Shown here piece after piece: positions 24,444 to 38,068 of a stretch of DNA of 64,000 nt (position 1 is the stretch's first letter; each line of letters opens with the position of its first letter). The notes beneath the pieces were generated by a model. That model saw only the letters and a program-made list of their open reading frames with translations, did no database searches and was not told the DNA's origin. The translations under genes were made by a program, and so were the position numbers. This stretch comes from Callipepla californica brunnescens (taxonomy: Eukaryota; Chordata; Aves; Galliformes; Odontophoridae), in contig JALIRH010000038.1 in NCBI GenBank assembly GCA_023055505.1, forward strand, positions 4,224,327 to 4,288,326, written 5' to 3'.

Positions 24444-27400
24444 TTCAGACCATGGCTATGACAGACATGGCATACCTCATTTGCTTCAGTCTTCAAATTG
24501 ATCCATCATCTCCTGAGGCAGAAAGGTGTAGGATTTTTTTCTATACCTCATTTTATCATTTTATCCAGTTCCTCTGATTTGGCCTAGAGATGACAAGAAC
24601 TATACAAACACAGACCTATCTACTGCTTCACAGTACTTCAAGGAATTCTTTCTGGAACAATATTACCGCCTGTTTCTTATACACTGAACAGAATCTCAAA
24701 GGTATTGTTTAGCCAGGATAATCTCTGAGCAATTTAGCAGACTGGAACATATGCATTGAAGTGTATTTAAAATTTTGAAAAATGACACTCAATTCCAACT
24801 AAAAGTCTACAAAATAAAGTCTAATATACTACCATTCTGGAGAATAATGACTCTGTATCAGCTAGAGCTGAGAATATAATTTATCAACATTAGCCTTGAT
24901 GGGGCATCCAGTGTGGTGTGATTGATTTAAATGTGTAGATTTTTAACATTTTGAACAGGTGGCTAACTTATAACAACAGTTTAAACTTTTATAGCATCTT
25001 ATCATGCTGAGGCAGTTCATGGTGTTTTACAATGACATTAAAATTAAAATTTAATCTATCCTGCAGAGTTAATAATTAGAGAATGTCAGTTAAAAGTCAA
25101 TGAAAACAAATCAGTCTTAAATGTAGGCTTAAAAAAGAAGAAATTAGGAATCTCCTGATATCAAGAATCAATGAGTTCCACCAAGCAGATGCGTGATAGT
25201 GAAAAGAGCAAGCACCCTAAGTGACATTTTAGTAGGGGTTAAAATTTCTAAAAGATGGGATTTGATCTTGGTTGCTAGATCAGTTTATGACTTCATTCAG
25301 TTTTTGATTTATAAAACAGTATATCCGTCCTTGGAAACAGGGTCAAGAGGTAGTTGTCCTCTCCTTCAGCAGATGACTGCAGTCACTGAAATTCCACTTT
25401 TCTCTCTAGCTCAGTGAATTCTACAATTATTTCTGCAAAGTAGCACCATTTCAAAATGAAAAGATTTCTCACTATCTTACAGCTACTTAGCTATGTGGAT
25501 TTTATATCTTTGGTTTGAATCCCATTTAAATAGTAGGAACACTATATCCTGACCTCTTTATGTTACAAGAAAGAGGTGCCTGTTATTTTGAAAAGGGAGA
25601 CACAAGTGCATTAGTTCAGAAGAGGTTTCTGAGTTGTAAACCTAGTCTGACATAAATGAAGGATTTAAGTCTTGACCTCCTCTATTATATAAACTGTGCA
25701 CAGTGTGCTGTCTGTTGTGAATCCCATTTAATCCTCTCTGTGCATTGTACAGAGAGTTAAGGTATTTAACTAGAATCTATGGATTGTATTTGAGAAACGA
25801 ATTTTCTTTCTACCCTAAACTATTCATTGTTGATGCCTGTCATTCTCTGAGGATCAGAGAGATCCTAGAAAACCAGTTTACTCCAGGTTAGATCTCCAGT
25901 GTGGCATGGCTAAAGAACGTAGGTGTTGTGAGGTTCAGTGTTTTAAGGTTTCCTTGTGATCTAGACTTCAACTCACTTGTCTTTTAGTTTTCTTCTTCAG
26001 TGGTCTGATTCTTACTTTCATTAGAACTGTGTAGTATTTGCAAGAAACTGGTTAATTATCTTTAGGCTTGGTCAAAACTGCAAGGAAAAGGTGAAAATGT
26101 AACAGATTAGCCTACTCTCGATATCTTAATCCATCTAACAGCTGTAATGAAAGATGGCAGTATGGGTACTTGCATGTATATTCCCAGAGCATCTGGGCAG
26201 CATGCGTTCACCACTTGTTGCTGTTTACACTAGCTTAATTAAGCCATAACAGGTGGGCTACAGATCTGTTGAGTCTCATGCATTGCAGGTGAAATTCCTG
26301 CTAACTTGCATTCTCACATTCTTCTATAGCTCTGGCTATAGTTTCACATGAAGAAGACAGCAGAGATGCTGCTGTCTACTGAGCAGAGCAGAGGCAACTA
26401 GATAAATGAGTGTCATTCTGCTTCATGGAAGTGCACGTGTAAAACACTCCACTCTCCCCTACGGAGGCTATTGCCAAACTGCCCTGGTGACGCAGTCCAG
26501 TGTTGTTGAAATATAAGCACATGTACCAGACAAAGCTGGAAATTCTCTGCATTTGCATACTCTAAACTACTGCATTAATTAATTATACAGGTTTAAGTTA
26601 TACAAGAAACCTCTACTTCATAAGCAAGTGATTTCTATTTGCTCAGCAAAGTTGCAGATATGAGAAAATCTTATAGGTTAGGACATATATTAGTGGGAAA
26701 ATGTATGCAAAAGTGTGTGCCGAAGAAACATAGCTCTCCAATTCTTGTCAAGCTGCCAACAGGACATTAGTCCTGTAAAGTTTGGGCACCCTGTAGAGCT
26801 TTATATAACATCCTAAGCACCTAGTTAATGTTATAAAAATTGACTGATAATAAGTGTAATTAGGTCAAGAGAGAGATCATGTCTCTGAAGTGTTTAATGG
26901 CAAGATCTCAACAATAGGAAAAAGCAATGCAAGGGAAGCATCAAAGAAGATATAAAAATGCATAATTAAGGAGTGAAAGGGGTCAGCAATTACCACTTGG
27001 ACATTTCTTCAGGATAGGATGTTAGAAACAGAAGAGGATGTAAGTTCAATTCATACATAGAAATAGGACAAAGACACTGCTAGTTTCTCTGACATTTTTA
27101 AATTATTTTGATATGCATGTTATGCTCATTATTCAATAGTTTTTCTTTTATTTTTAGTGAATAGCAAAGAACTAGGTATGTTTTTATGACTAAAGTATTT
27201 AAGGTGACTAGTTACATGCTAATTACAAAGACAAAATAAGAGTTCACATGTTAAACTCCTCAAGTAGTTGCTGGTGCTTGTATCTTAGAAAGACGTGTAC
27301 AACATGATAGCTTGGTATAAATTAAAATGCTTATTAAATGTCAGTAGTTCTAATAACTGATTGATATCTAATTAATGTGTCATATGTGATAATTTTAAAA

Positions 27401-27727
27401 TGTTAATTAATGCCTAAAAACGTAATAAGTGCTGCTTGACCTATTAATTATATTACACAAAAACATACAGTAATTGTTTCCTAAATGGAATGCTTATATA
27501 AAGTGTTTAAAGTGTTACCATATGATGCTGACATTGTGCCAGGCTGATTTTATGTAAGGTCTTGATTCAGTGATAACCTTTGAACTTCTCCTTCACACAT
27601 AAAGGTAGAAGAGAGCTGAACTGTTTCCAGTTTCATTGAAAGATTTAGTAGCCTCTTCATTCTCCTGAATGTGAGAAATTAATACTGCTTGCTACACACT
27701 GCTATAATTCAGACAGGAGCTGCGAAA

Positions 27728-27934
27728 ATGTTTCCTCGAGTGCTTACAAGTGCAGATTGGTCTTTGGCTGCACTTGTCTTCCTGTCTCAGCTGTGGTTAT
27801 CTCCTGAATGGACAGGCAGAAACGATACGCTCTGGTGTCCAGCGTCACCTCTGAGAGAGACCAGCTTTAAGAGGGATGTGGCTATTAAGCAAAGAAATGG
27901 AGATGGAGTGTGGTCGAGAGACAAGTCTTTATAA
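27728..27934 (+). CDS. Unidentified 68-codon frame with signal-peptide-like start
   Basis: The frame starts at an ATG with A at -3 and encodes MFPRVLTSADWSLAALVFLS followed by QLWLSPEWTGRNDT. Residues 12-24 form a hydrophobic core like a secretory signal peptide. Residues 32-34 are an N-D-T glycosylation sequon and residues 48-49 are a dibasic KR. A TATATAAA sequence lies at 27495-27502, about 230 bases upstream. I recognise no protein family, and no clear splice donor follows the frame. It could be a first exon, a small secreted peptide gene or a chance frame; chance is the most likely. Confidence 0.15.
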   Translation: MFPRVLTSADWSLAALVFLSQLWLSPEWTGRNDTLWCPASPLRETSFKRDVAIKQRNGDGVWSRDKSL

Positions 27935-28488
27935 AGGACAGGGGCTGTTTTCACAGATTTCTTGTGTGTCTGGGAGAAAGCCAATCTGTTCTTCTAAAGA
28001 TTCTATGCTCTATTTTTCCTTTACTTCCTCTGTAATATAAGCGTAGAATTATCTGCCTATATAACTCTTTTGAAATGAAAATGATTAAACATTAGAAGGC
28101 TTTCATATGCTATGATAGCTGGTCAACAGAAAAGTTGTTGAAGTTTATGTATAATTACAGTAAAATGAAGTGACTGCTGTTTGCAGACTATTCATGGAAT
28201 GTTTATGAGTTTTCTCAGAATTATTTTCACATTATTTATATATGCATATGTACTATGTATGCTTGATCAATGAATAATGTGGTCTTTATCTAAAAAGTAC
28301 ATAATTTATACATCTAGTAACTTATGAACACTTAATATCCAAAGTTTAATAGAAAAAAATCTTAGTTTCATTAAGTTAATTTTTTAAAAAATGTTACATC
28401 TGGAATTTTTTTTAGAGTAACTCCTGTCTTTTGGAAGAAGTGATTGATCATATAAATGTATGTTATTTATAATTTTATAAGTTATTTA

Positions 28489-28530
28489 TTATATATATAT
28501 TATATATATATATGCATATATATATATATA
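28489..28530. repeat. (TA)n dinucleotide repeat
   Basis: A nearly pure alternating T/A tract, broken by one extra T and a GC step (atgcat). It can extrude as a cruciform and is likely polymorphic. Confidence 0.92.
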
Positions 28531-28805
28531 CAATTAAACTTCTTATTTAGAAAAGCCCTGCATACTTTAAAAATATTTCTTATGATCTACAAAAATTCTG
28601 TGATTCTTTTACAGCTTCTGTTCTAGCATGTATGTTCCCTATTGTCATTCCCATGCACATTTGAATGGAGCTTTTTGAAATAACTCTTCACAAAAACTAT
28701 GTGTTCTTGCTCAAAGAGCATTTGGTGGGAAAATGTTCAGGTGTGCAATAAGGAGGTTTAACTTCTTCCAGGAGATAAGCACTTTCCTGTATGGGTGCAA
28801 TCATT

Positions 28806-28857
28806 TTGTTGTTGTTGTTGTTGTTTTGTTTTGCTTTGTTTGTTTGTGTTTTTTTGT
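28806..28857. repeat. TTG/TTTG simple repeat
   Basis: (TTG)n grades into TTTG-type units. On the minus strand it gives a polyasparagine run inside the 119-codon open frame 29056-28697. Confidence 0.9.
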
Positions 28858-29118
28858 GCGTACTGATCAGATGGAAAGATCCTGTGAGGTCAATATTCTG
28901 ATGTGCATATTCAGATAACATCAACTGAAGAAAATGTTCTTTTCTTATGCTGTGACTGAGTATCCACTGGTGGTCAGTATCAGCGATAGGAAACTGGACT
29001 GGAACTGCAGTACATCTAGAATTTAATTTTCCACCTTTAGTAACATAACATGACATATATCTGGGGCAGAGATAAAAAACAGTTTTCTGAGTATTGGAAA
29101 TGAGTTTATCGTATTAGA

Positions 29119-30025
29119 GTCATAGAATCCTTAGAGTGTGAAGGGACCTTTAAAGGTCATCTAGTCTAACTCCCCTGAAATGAACAGGGACATCCACAGC
29201 TACATCAGGTTGTCAGGAGCATGATCCAGACTCACCTTGAATGTCTCCAGGGATGGGGCATCCACCACATCTCTGGTCAGCCTGTTCCAGTGCCTCACCA
29301 CCCTCACTGTAAAAGACTTTTTCCTTATATCTAACCTAAATATATCCTCTTTAAGCTTGAAACCATTTTCCCTTGTTTTATCACCACAGGTTCATGCTAA
29401 AGACTCTGTCCCTTTCTTTCCTGTAGCTCCCCTTTAGATATTAAAAGGCCAGTATGAGGTCACCTTGGGGCTTTCAATTCTCCAGGTCCCTCTTTCAGTC
29501 TGTCCTCATAAGAGAGGTGTTCCATCCCTTGGATCATTTTTGTAGCCCTCCTCTGGACGCACTTTGACAGGTCCATGTCTATCCTGTACCAAGGACTCCA
29601 CATCTGGATGCTGTACTTCAGGTGAGGTCTCACTAGAACAGAGTAGAGAGGAAGGATCACCTCCCTCAATCTGCTGCCCATGCTTATTTTGATGCAGACC
29701 AGGATATGATTGGCTTTCTGGACTGTGAGTGCACATTGCTGGCTCATGTCCAGCTTGAGGTCAACCAGTACCCCCAGGCCATTTTTGGCAGGGCTGCTCT
29801 CAATTATTTCATTCCTCAGCTTGTATTGGTATTGGATATTGACCTGACCAAGATGCAAGATCTTGCATTTGGATTTGTTGAACCTCATAATATTCATCTG
29901 GGCCAGCTGCTTAGGCCTGTCTAGATCTCTCTGGATAGCATCCCGTCCCTCTGGCATGTCAACTACACTTCATAGCTTGATGTCATCAGCAACTCGCTGA
30001 GGGTGCAGTCAACCCCACTGCCAAC
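29119..30025 (-). mobile_element. CR1 LINE, 5'-truncated, with ORF2 remnant
   Basis: The minus-strand CR1 begins at its tail with catagaat (29121-29128) and the 3' UTR phrase aaaggtcatctagtc, shared with the copy at 38069. It continues into ORF2. Its 5' truncation is near 30025, in the segment just after the reverse transcriptase catalytic site (LMTSSYEV-like codons). The tail and UTR wording place it with the 38069 copy in one subfamily, distinct from the 20046 copy. Confidence 0.93.
29460..29957 (-). pseudogene. CR1 ORF2 C-terminal remnant, 165 codons open
   Basis: The frame reads MPEGRDAIQRDLDRPKQLAQ, then IMRFNKSKCKILHLGQ, LGVLVDLKLDMSQQCALTVQ, KANHILVCIKISMGSRLREV, LVRPHLKYSIQMWSP and VQRRATKMIQGMEHLSYEDR. 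This is the ORF2p C-terminal region in its original frame. The frame departs from the CR1 pattern after LSYEDRLKE, where a frameshift near 29490 joins it to an unrelated GPGELKAPR ending. The downstream CR1 residues continue in another frame. There is no catalytic domain and it is dead. Confidence 0.85.
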
Positions 30026-30573
30026 GCAAAACAAATTATAAAGATCCAATCCATTTTGGAAGCATTCTGTTTCTTAGAGTGCTTTTGCACACTGACTTTC
30101 ATACAAATTTCCGTATTAGTGACTATTGTAATGTAATATCCTTTAGCATTCAGAATACTTGACTTGCAAACATAATACAGTAAATGATATGTGTGTTTGA
30201 GAGAGAGACAGAGAATGGAACGGTAGCTAGTGTTTTCAGTCAAAAGATAGTACAGTTCACACATAAACCTGTTTAATGATCTGGAGTCATAAATAAAGTT
30301 ATTGCTGCTAAAAACTAACAAGTTACAATGCTGTATTTTATTTTTTTAGCTATTAGGTAAGCAGCTGTTTAAATTTGACAATGAAATTAGTCCCTGGCAA
30401 AGAAGCACATAATGATGAGAACCTCTGCAGTTACAGCAAACAATAGATTTCTTGCCTTAATTTGTATCCTTTGAGTTATGACCTTGTGTTACTCTGATAG
30501 AAATGTACATTGCAAAGCACCACATCAGGAATCATAAATAGTATGATCAGCAGCTACAATGATTACTAATAGC

Positions 30574-30609
30574 AAAAAAAAAAAAAAAATAAAGAAAAAT
30601 AAAAAAAGA
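30574..30609. repeat. A-rich low-complexity tract
   Basis: A16, then aaataaagaaaaataaaaaaag. Its appearance is compatible with an old poly-A tail, but no retrocopy was identified beside it. Confidence 0.85.
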
Positions 30610-33600
30610 ACAATCCCCCAGGTCACTGAAAGTAAACAAAGTCAAAACAACTGTGAATTTAGAGTAAGAATGAATTTGATCCTGAGGTTCCCGATGTACC
30701 TGAGAATTGCATGAGTTTACAGGAAAATGACTCCATGTAAAGTCCTGGGTTTATTAGAGATAAATTGCATGTAAATTGGGTGAGAATTAGGACCCTCCAA
30801 ACAAGATTTCTGCTTTGTGTAGACACCTGAGTTAACTTGTGTACCTTCACAGTATGATTCAGAAGGCAAGGGACACTGGGTGTGTTGTGAGTCAGATGTA
30901 TAGGATGCTACACATGCACAGCATGACTGGGATAATAGAACAGTGTCTTGACAGTAGGAGTTAAACTACTGTAGGAGGTTTATATATTAAGATCTTCAAT
31001 GAGATCTAAAATGTGAATGGAAATGGCACTAATGTAGGGGACATGGGAAAAAATGCCACTATTGAAGAGGATATTTTTTCCTTTTCCCATCCTTACTGTT
31101 TGTGGACATAACAACTTCTTCCTTGGAAACCCAGAAGAACATAGCTGTACGTTTGATACAAGTTTGGGCCCATAAGTGCATTTTAAGAAGTGAACTAGGT
31201 TAATTTAAATGCTAATGTGCAACTTAAAATAACATGCACTTTAGCTCCTGGCTGCCATAAATAATAATTATTCATCTATTTACATTTTTCTTAGTGGAGT
31301 GCTAATACTGGAATAGCCTTTAAGGGTGAATACGTTGATAAGATCAGTGTTAGGTGATTTTGCTGATGATTATTTTGGTGTTTGTTCATTGTTTTTCAGG
31401 TGCAGAAACTAATAAAACTGGTCCACTAGCTTTGTGTGTATAGTGGATACCTCCCCAATTATTTAAAAATAGGTTAAATTGTGCTCAGTTTATAGATTAC
31501 CCATAGTGGAAGGGAGAGTTTATCCTTTCCAATAGTTCCCATTTCAATTACGCAGCCTATTTAATAGATATTGAAGGTGCATCAAGTTAAAGATGAATTA
31601 GTTGGTAAGCTTTACAGATCTAGGATAACAAGAGCCATTAGCACTGCGAAGATGAGGCCTTAATATCAACTGTTGGCAGAAGAAAAGAGAATCTTGAGTA
31701 GGTGTAATGTAAATATGTGTTTAGGCTTCATTCGGCAGTCAGGGTCTCTTCATGTCCTTTATGAGGAAAATAAAACTGCCTGAAGATTTTATCAGAGATA
31801 CAAACATTATTTTCTAAACCGTAGAACATAAGTAATTTGAAACATAACTGTTTAGAAATAAATAAATGGAATACATGTATGCAAAAAGATGATCTACAGA
31901 TATATTGCTTAATATGGTAAGAAAAAAGGAACGACAGGGTAAAATCTCTACCAGCAAGATGAGTAGGTAAAATGTGGTCATCACATAACAGTTGATATCA
32001 TCTCTGATTTTATTAGTTGGCATAGCACAAATGATTGATGGTAACCAAGTTAATTAATAGCAACATGATATATTTTAACCTTGAGTCGTTGTCACTAAGA
32101 ACTAACCTTTGTACAAATCTATGTATGTGTATCCTTAGATATAGCAAATATCATCTAGTTAGGATGACTATCCATGAAACTGCTAATGTGATTAAGTGGA
32201 GGAACTCTTAATCACAATGCAAATGGCTAACCTTATCTTTGAAGATAGGAGCATCTTGAGAAAAACATGTATTGAATGTCTAGCTGTATTGAACATGTTT
32301 AGCTGGCTTGCAGGAAGTGAGATTAGCCCTATCTTAAGCTGATCCATTGTAGGCTGGAGGCTGCACTGGGTAATAGTCAAGTATATAATAAAAAGTATGT
32401 ATGAAAAGAAATCACAAAAATCCTGGGATGCATTAGCTTTGTGGGAGACCACCTGGCATCCAAACTTACACAACTTTGCAATAAATTAATATCTTGTCTC
32501 TGCGTGTGAGATTGCCTTACTGCAGATAGGGTAATTAATCCACCTTTGGATGATATCCTCACACAAACACAATGGGTGTGGCATAGAAATGTGTCTCTGC
32601 TCCTTCTCTCTGTGCTAAACTGCTTGGAGTAATGATGAGGTATGGTATGATGAGGTGGTATGTTATAACGAGCACAGATAGAAACATATAAAGCAGTGGT
32701 TATCTTTGTATATGAGGTGACCAAACTATTTCAACATTATTTGTTTTACTATTGGAGGTAAATGATAAATAATGAATTCCATTCAGATCCAAATGAATTC
32801 AAATGAGACACATATTAAAATTTTTAGACTGCTTTCACCAATTTACAGACCCAATCAGAGGTATAACAACTTAAGGAGTCATGGAAATGGGCTTGCTCCT
32901 TGGAGGTCTGTATGAGATTAAAAATAAAATACTCAACAGAAAATGAAATATCTTATTCTTGGAACTTCATGCAATACTATTTTGCAGTCTCGAAGGATTC
33001 TTACAAATGTTTTGGCCAAATCTGCAAATAAGATTAGGAAGTGTTACTTCTCATTTTCAAATCTTAAGAGTGCTGCAGGATTTTTGAAACACCTTTTTGC
33101 TAATAGCTACCTTTTATATCTTTATATTCAGAACTGGTTCTAATAATAATAATATAAAAAAAACATGTAAAAACAACTTATAAAGAGATAAGAGTGAAGG
33201 CATCTTAAGAAACACTACTTTTAATTAAGAAAAAGTTATTTTCCAATGTTAGAGTTAACTTGTATAACAGCAGTTATGTTAGGGAAATGATCGAGAGGGA
33301 AGAAATAAGATGACTGGGACATCCACAATCATTATAATTAAAATATATATTAAAATGTAAAGCTTCTAATAATAGGGTTTTTTTTCTTTATAACTCCATC
33401 CTGTCCTGAAATATATTCTTGAACATGACACATGACTGATTCTCACCTACCTAGAATCTAAGCAGGTCATTGCCTCACATATATAGAAACCTACAAGTAT
33501 CTAACACAAATTCAGAATTAGAAAACCTGCTTCTCTGCACCTGTTTCAACCTCATATTCCAGGCCCACCTGCAGATCACCAGATGTTCTGGTATTTCATT

Positions 33601-34028
33601 GCTTGCATGTGTACTTTATTGTGTTTACAAAAGAAAATGCTTTAGATAAAATTATTGGAGACATTTATTTTTTTCCCTGCTGAGTAACAAAACAGACTAG
33701 AGATTCTCAACAGATTTTCATCATACTCTATTCTACAAGTGTTAATAAAGAAAAAACTTAATGCACATAAGGGAATATATGAGTCAATTTTGTGTGCAGC
33801 ATACTATAAAAAATTACCTGTGTCCTGTGGCTTCCCAAAATTCACATTTTATTGCATTTATCTAAAGTAAAAAAATAAAAAAATAAAAACAAACAATAAA
33901 CAAGGAAAAATAATTGATATAAAAATTACGATTTTAAGAAGTGAAAAGCTTTATGTTCATGAAAAATTACTGAGAGATTGGGAATATAATCAAAGAAATC
34001 CTTTATGAAAATGCAACAATTAAGGAGG

Positions 34029-34045
34029 AAAAAAAAAAAAAAAAA
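34029..34045. repeat. Poly-A run (A17)
   Basis: Seventeen consecutive A residues after ggagg. No adjacent retrocopy is recognised. Confidence 0.88.
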
Positions 34046-37000
34046 GGTAGAAAAGACTTGGACTGCCTTAGGGTACTAGAAAATGATGATAAATCAATAT
34101 GCCTGTGATTTCCTAAGGAGGTTAGTTTCTCTTTTAAGAAACCTTCTGGCTAGTCATTTTAATTTAGATTGCTACCTTAAAGGGAATATTATAAATGATT
34201 ACAAATCACAGTTAGATCTCTCCTGTACCACTAGGCAAAAACATATTAAATATCACAGTACTAAGAATTTCCAGATTTTCATTGTAAGCTTGTTGGATCA
34301 TCATACCCCAACAAAATAGACTGAGAGTACATTATTTGTGTTCACTTGTTCCTAGGTGCTATGCTCCCAGAAAAGAGCACGGAAAACTCTTGGTTCTTTG
34401 TTCTGTAGTCACTGTGTGATGAAAAACATAGTCTCCCATAATCTTTTAATACCTTTGAGATTTATTTCTGCTCAGTAATTAAAAAGTGCTTGTATCAGAC
34501 TGTATCAGACTACCTAAATAAATAATGTAAATACATTAACGCATACCACACCATACTAATCAGGGTCACAACTTTTTGTACCTCCTGTGAGTCCAGCAAA
34601 AATGTGTGAATAATGACAGCTTAACTCAGGACTTGTACTGCTGAAAATAATACTAAGAATATTCCTGAAGTAACTCTTGTGCCTGAGTTTGTTTGCAAAT
34701 TGACCTGAACAATTCATGTAATGCAATAAATAATCCTGCATTTCATATTCATTATACACATATTTGTTGACATGTCCAGCCCAAAGCAAAAGACAGACAG
34801 TGCTTTTTGCAGATCCTTCAGAATACTCTGCCTACTTTTTCAAGAAGTCTGGTTTTCAGTTTTACCATCAGTTGTTTTTGTTACTATGAACTAATAGATT
34901 TATTTGCTGAATACCACATAGTTCATATTCAACAAAGGTACCTGAAGTGTCTGTTGCCAATTGTTTTGTCACTATTTCTGTATCCATGCTGCTTCTGCCA
35001 GCATGCTGACAAGGAGAATAATTTCAGATTTATCGCAAAACAGAAATCACTGAAACAATCACCGCAGTCAGTATGTGGTGGGAGTGCTAAAGAAAAACAA
35101 GGCACTGCTGCTGTTGACAATAATTGCAGAATATCTACAGGGGTCTTTTCCCAGAAACTGAAATTAGTTTTCTTTTTATTTTTTTTCCCCCTTAATGGTC
35201 TTAATGGTCCAGATATTTGGGTTAGGAGCTACACAGTTTATTTATGAAGTTCTGCTGTAGTACATGCTGTTGCAGTCACACACTTTCCTGGTTGCTGCCT
35301 TTTTTAAACTTGAGGGATCAAGGAATGTACCCCTTTTACTGTGTTTTTGGATTGACAGGATAGCAGACACTGGACCTTTAGGGGCTTCCATAAGATCTTT
35401 GTGAAGAGGTATTACAAAGCCATGGCTTCCCATGAACTCAGAAACTTGAGGCTTCTTCCCCCCCAGACTGCTGGAGCCCAGCCTGTTTCATCGAGAAATT
35501 TGGATCTTTCCACACCAGGCTGGTGGACATGTCTGGTATTTTCGTATTTGCACATTCAGCCAGTAGCAAGGCTGAGCATGCCCCCCAGAGGTGTGTGCCC
35601 ACACAGATACACAAGGTCGCTTTTGTAAGCTGCCATACCAGCAGCCACAGAGAAATAATTGCCTTCAGCAACACCCTGCCAGGACTCATATAAATATATA
35701 AACATGAAACTAATCTTCCCCCCCTTTTTTTTTTATCAGGACTGATAATCCCTGGTGCAGGCACATACTCATGCACTTTCAGGCTCACCAGGACATGCTT
35801 GCAGGTTTCCCAAGTACTGACATGACTCCTCTGCCCTGCAGGAATCCTGTTTGGATATCAGCCTCTGGTCTCTCTCACCTGCCCATGGGTATCCTACTTG
35901 CCAACTGTTCCGGCTTAGTGCTGTCCACATACACAGAGTACTCGCATGCTCATCCCATAGGCACTCATACTCCTATGTCCTCTGAATACCAGGACAGACC
36001 CTCTTCCCATCTGATAAGCCAGACAAGACCAGGACTTCCTTGTAGAGACTTTGAGTCTCTCAGGTACATATTCTCCTTCTGCTCAACTACTAGTCCAGCT
36101 TGAAATTTTTTACATGAATTACGTATACTCATCCATGCTAAGAGGATAAAGCAAACTGCAGTGATCAGGCACGGGGCTCAGGGAGACAGGCATACTGAGT
36201 AGTACCTACTTAACACACTACTGAACCCTCTGTCTTGCCTCCTACCTTCTTTTCCCCCCCTTCACTTAGACATTCCTTAACAGTTTTGCACATCCCCCCT
36301 GAAATATCCCCAATGATCATGTTCCTCTTGTTTTCCTCTTCTTATCAGGTACAAAACCCAGTCTGGCCTTCTTCAAAGCCCCTCATACAGTGCTTGAAGA
36401 GCTTTGGTATCTGTAATTGCCTCTCTAATTTGTTTGCTTATCAGGTTTGTGTCTCTGTATGTTTTGTTTATCACTCTCTTTGTTATTATCCCCTTTGACC
36501 TGAAAAGCTTCCTGATCTGCTGGCCTTAATGAACCAGATGCTCTCACATTCCAAGTGCCTCTACACCCATGACCTCTTCTTTTTAGCTTAGATTTCAAGC
36601 AATTGAATGTATGCACATGTGAGAAGAAAAAATATGAAGGAGAGGAGGAAAAAAGAAAAAAGGAAGAAAAAGCCTGCATAAGAATGTATTCAAGAACTTT
36701 CATAATATCATCTTCCTGTTTTTTGATAACTTCTGATTCTCTACAAGGTAGTTTAGGGAAGAATTAGGAAATACAAAAGATACTACTGGGGAATTTTGGT
36801 TGTGACACTGATGTGAATATAACACATGTTGCATTTAAGTATAAAAACATTTTAGGAACAGCATGATGGAGTCCTGCCACCATAAGCAGTTCTACTCAGA
36901 GTCTGCAAAAATTTGTCAAGAGCAATCTGCTTCTGTATGCTAGTACCAGCACCAGTTCTTTGAGCACTGGTATGAAATGCCTCATCCTGGTGTTTGTCAC

Positions 37001-38068
37001 TCAGCACCACTGTTGCTGTCAGTGGACCCAGTGCTCACATTCCATAGTTCCTACAAAACAAAGATGATGAATTCATTCTGATTTCATCAGTGAGGGAAAC
37101 TTCACTCCCTTACAAAAAGTCATTCTGTCTCTGGCATTCCTGATCCCAACCAGTTTAATCCATTCTGCAGTTAGGCTTTCTTGCTTTCCTGTCAGATCAT
37201 TTCTTGTCTGTGGATTAATTGTGAGCTACATCACAGTATGCAAATTGCTATAACAGAGGAATACATAAATAAATGGATAAATATTGTCTCATTTTTAAGG
37301 TTGGACTTCAGATTTAAAGGATTAGAACACATATCTATGAAGATCTACCTTTGTACAAACTTACCCATCTTTGAAGTTACTGAAGTTCCTATTGAGATCC
37401 TATAAGAAACAACTAAATTTTGCATAATTGGACACTAAAACTTAGGTTTTACAAGAAGAGTTTTACAATGGACTTGAATAAAGGAGCTACCTAGTAGGGG
37501 AAATAAAACAGATGATATCAGGAAGGGAAAAATAATTATGACAGCAGGCATAGAAGATCTATCACTGCCTTCTGTAAAGAATGCCTTTTGCCTCTGCTTC
37601 AAAGCCAATTTTTCCAACTTTCTATTTCTTCAGGTATCGCAAAATCTTTATGGAGTACTAATCACTGCTAAAGGAGGAGACAGTTATAGGAAGCGAAGAT
37701 AAATATTCTATCTTAATATGCAAAGTGTTCTCAATTTCTCTGATCTGCAGGGCTAAAAACAGCAGTTTACTCTTTTTGTTGTATTAACTATGTTGGAAGA
37801 AAAAAGATACATTTGAAATAACTGACAAACCTTTGATGAATTAAAAAGACCAAGAGGAATTCTCCTGTTCTTTTTTGTTTTTTTTTAGGGTTAATGTTTC
37901 CTCAAAAGTGTTTGAGGACTTATAAATCACTCATAAAATAAGTAGCCACTTCCTTTTTCTGAAGTGCTCTTTACTCCTGAGGAAACATCCTCTGAGAATA
38001 TTTCTTCAGTTTAAACAAAACAAAGAGACCAAAACTGGAGATGCAAAATTACCTAAGTTAAATAATAA

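Larger units (their letters stand above)
23564..29118. other. Long mostly unique stretch with simple repeats
   Basis: No known gene is recognised. The stretch holds a TTG/TTTG run at 24404-24443, an AT dinucleotide tract at 28489-28530 and another TTG/TTTG run at 28806-28857. A small signal-peptide-like open frame at 27728-27934 and a transcription factor motif cluster at 26222-26255 are treated separately. The sequence at 27380-27480 is rich in TAATTA-type homeodomain core sites. Confidence 0.5.
30026..38067. other. Eight kilobases without a recognised gene
   Basis: No exon or transposon family can be named. Repeats are limited to an A-rich tract (30574-30609), an A17 run (34029-34045), a tandem tgtatcagac pair (34497-34516), and A/T-rich microsatellites near 33868-33905. 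Between about 35240 and 36560 the base composition becomes clearly more GC-rich with C-runs, unlike its surroundings. Its origin is not recognised and is listed as a finding. The open frame at 34807-35247 has no ATG. Confidence 0.5.

Noticed and set aside
28697..29056. 119-codon minus-strand frame with polyasparagine
   Set aside because: It crosses a TTG/TTTG simple repeat and has no recognisable domain or supporting signals.
29237..29437. Plus-strand 66-codon frame
   Set aside because: Antisense to the CR1 3' UTR and ORF2 end.
34807..35247. 146-codon plus-strand frame
   Set aside because: It begins at TTG and contains no ATG that I can see, has T-run-derived phenylalanines, and resembles nothing known.
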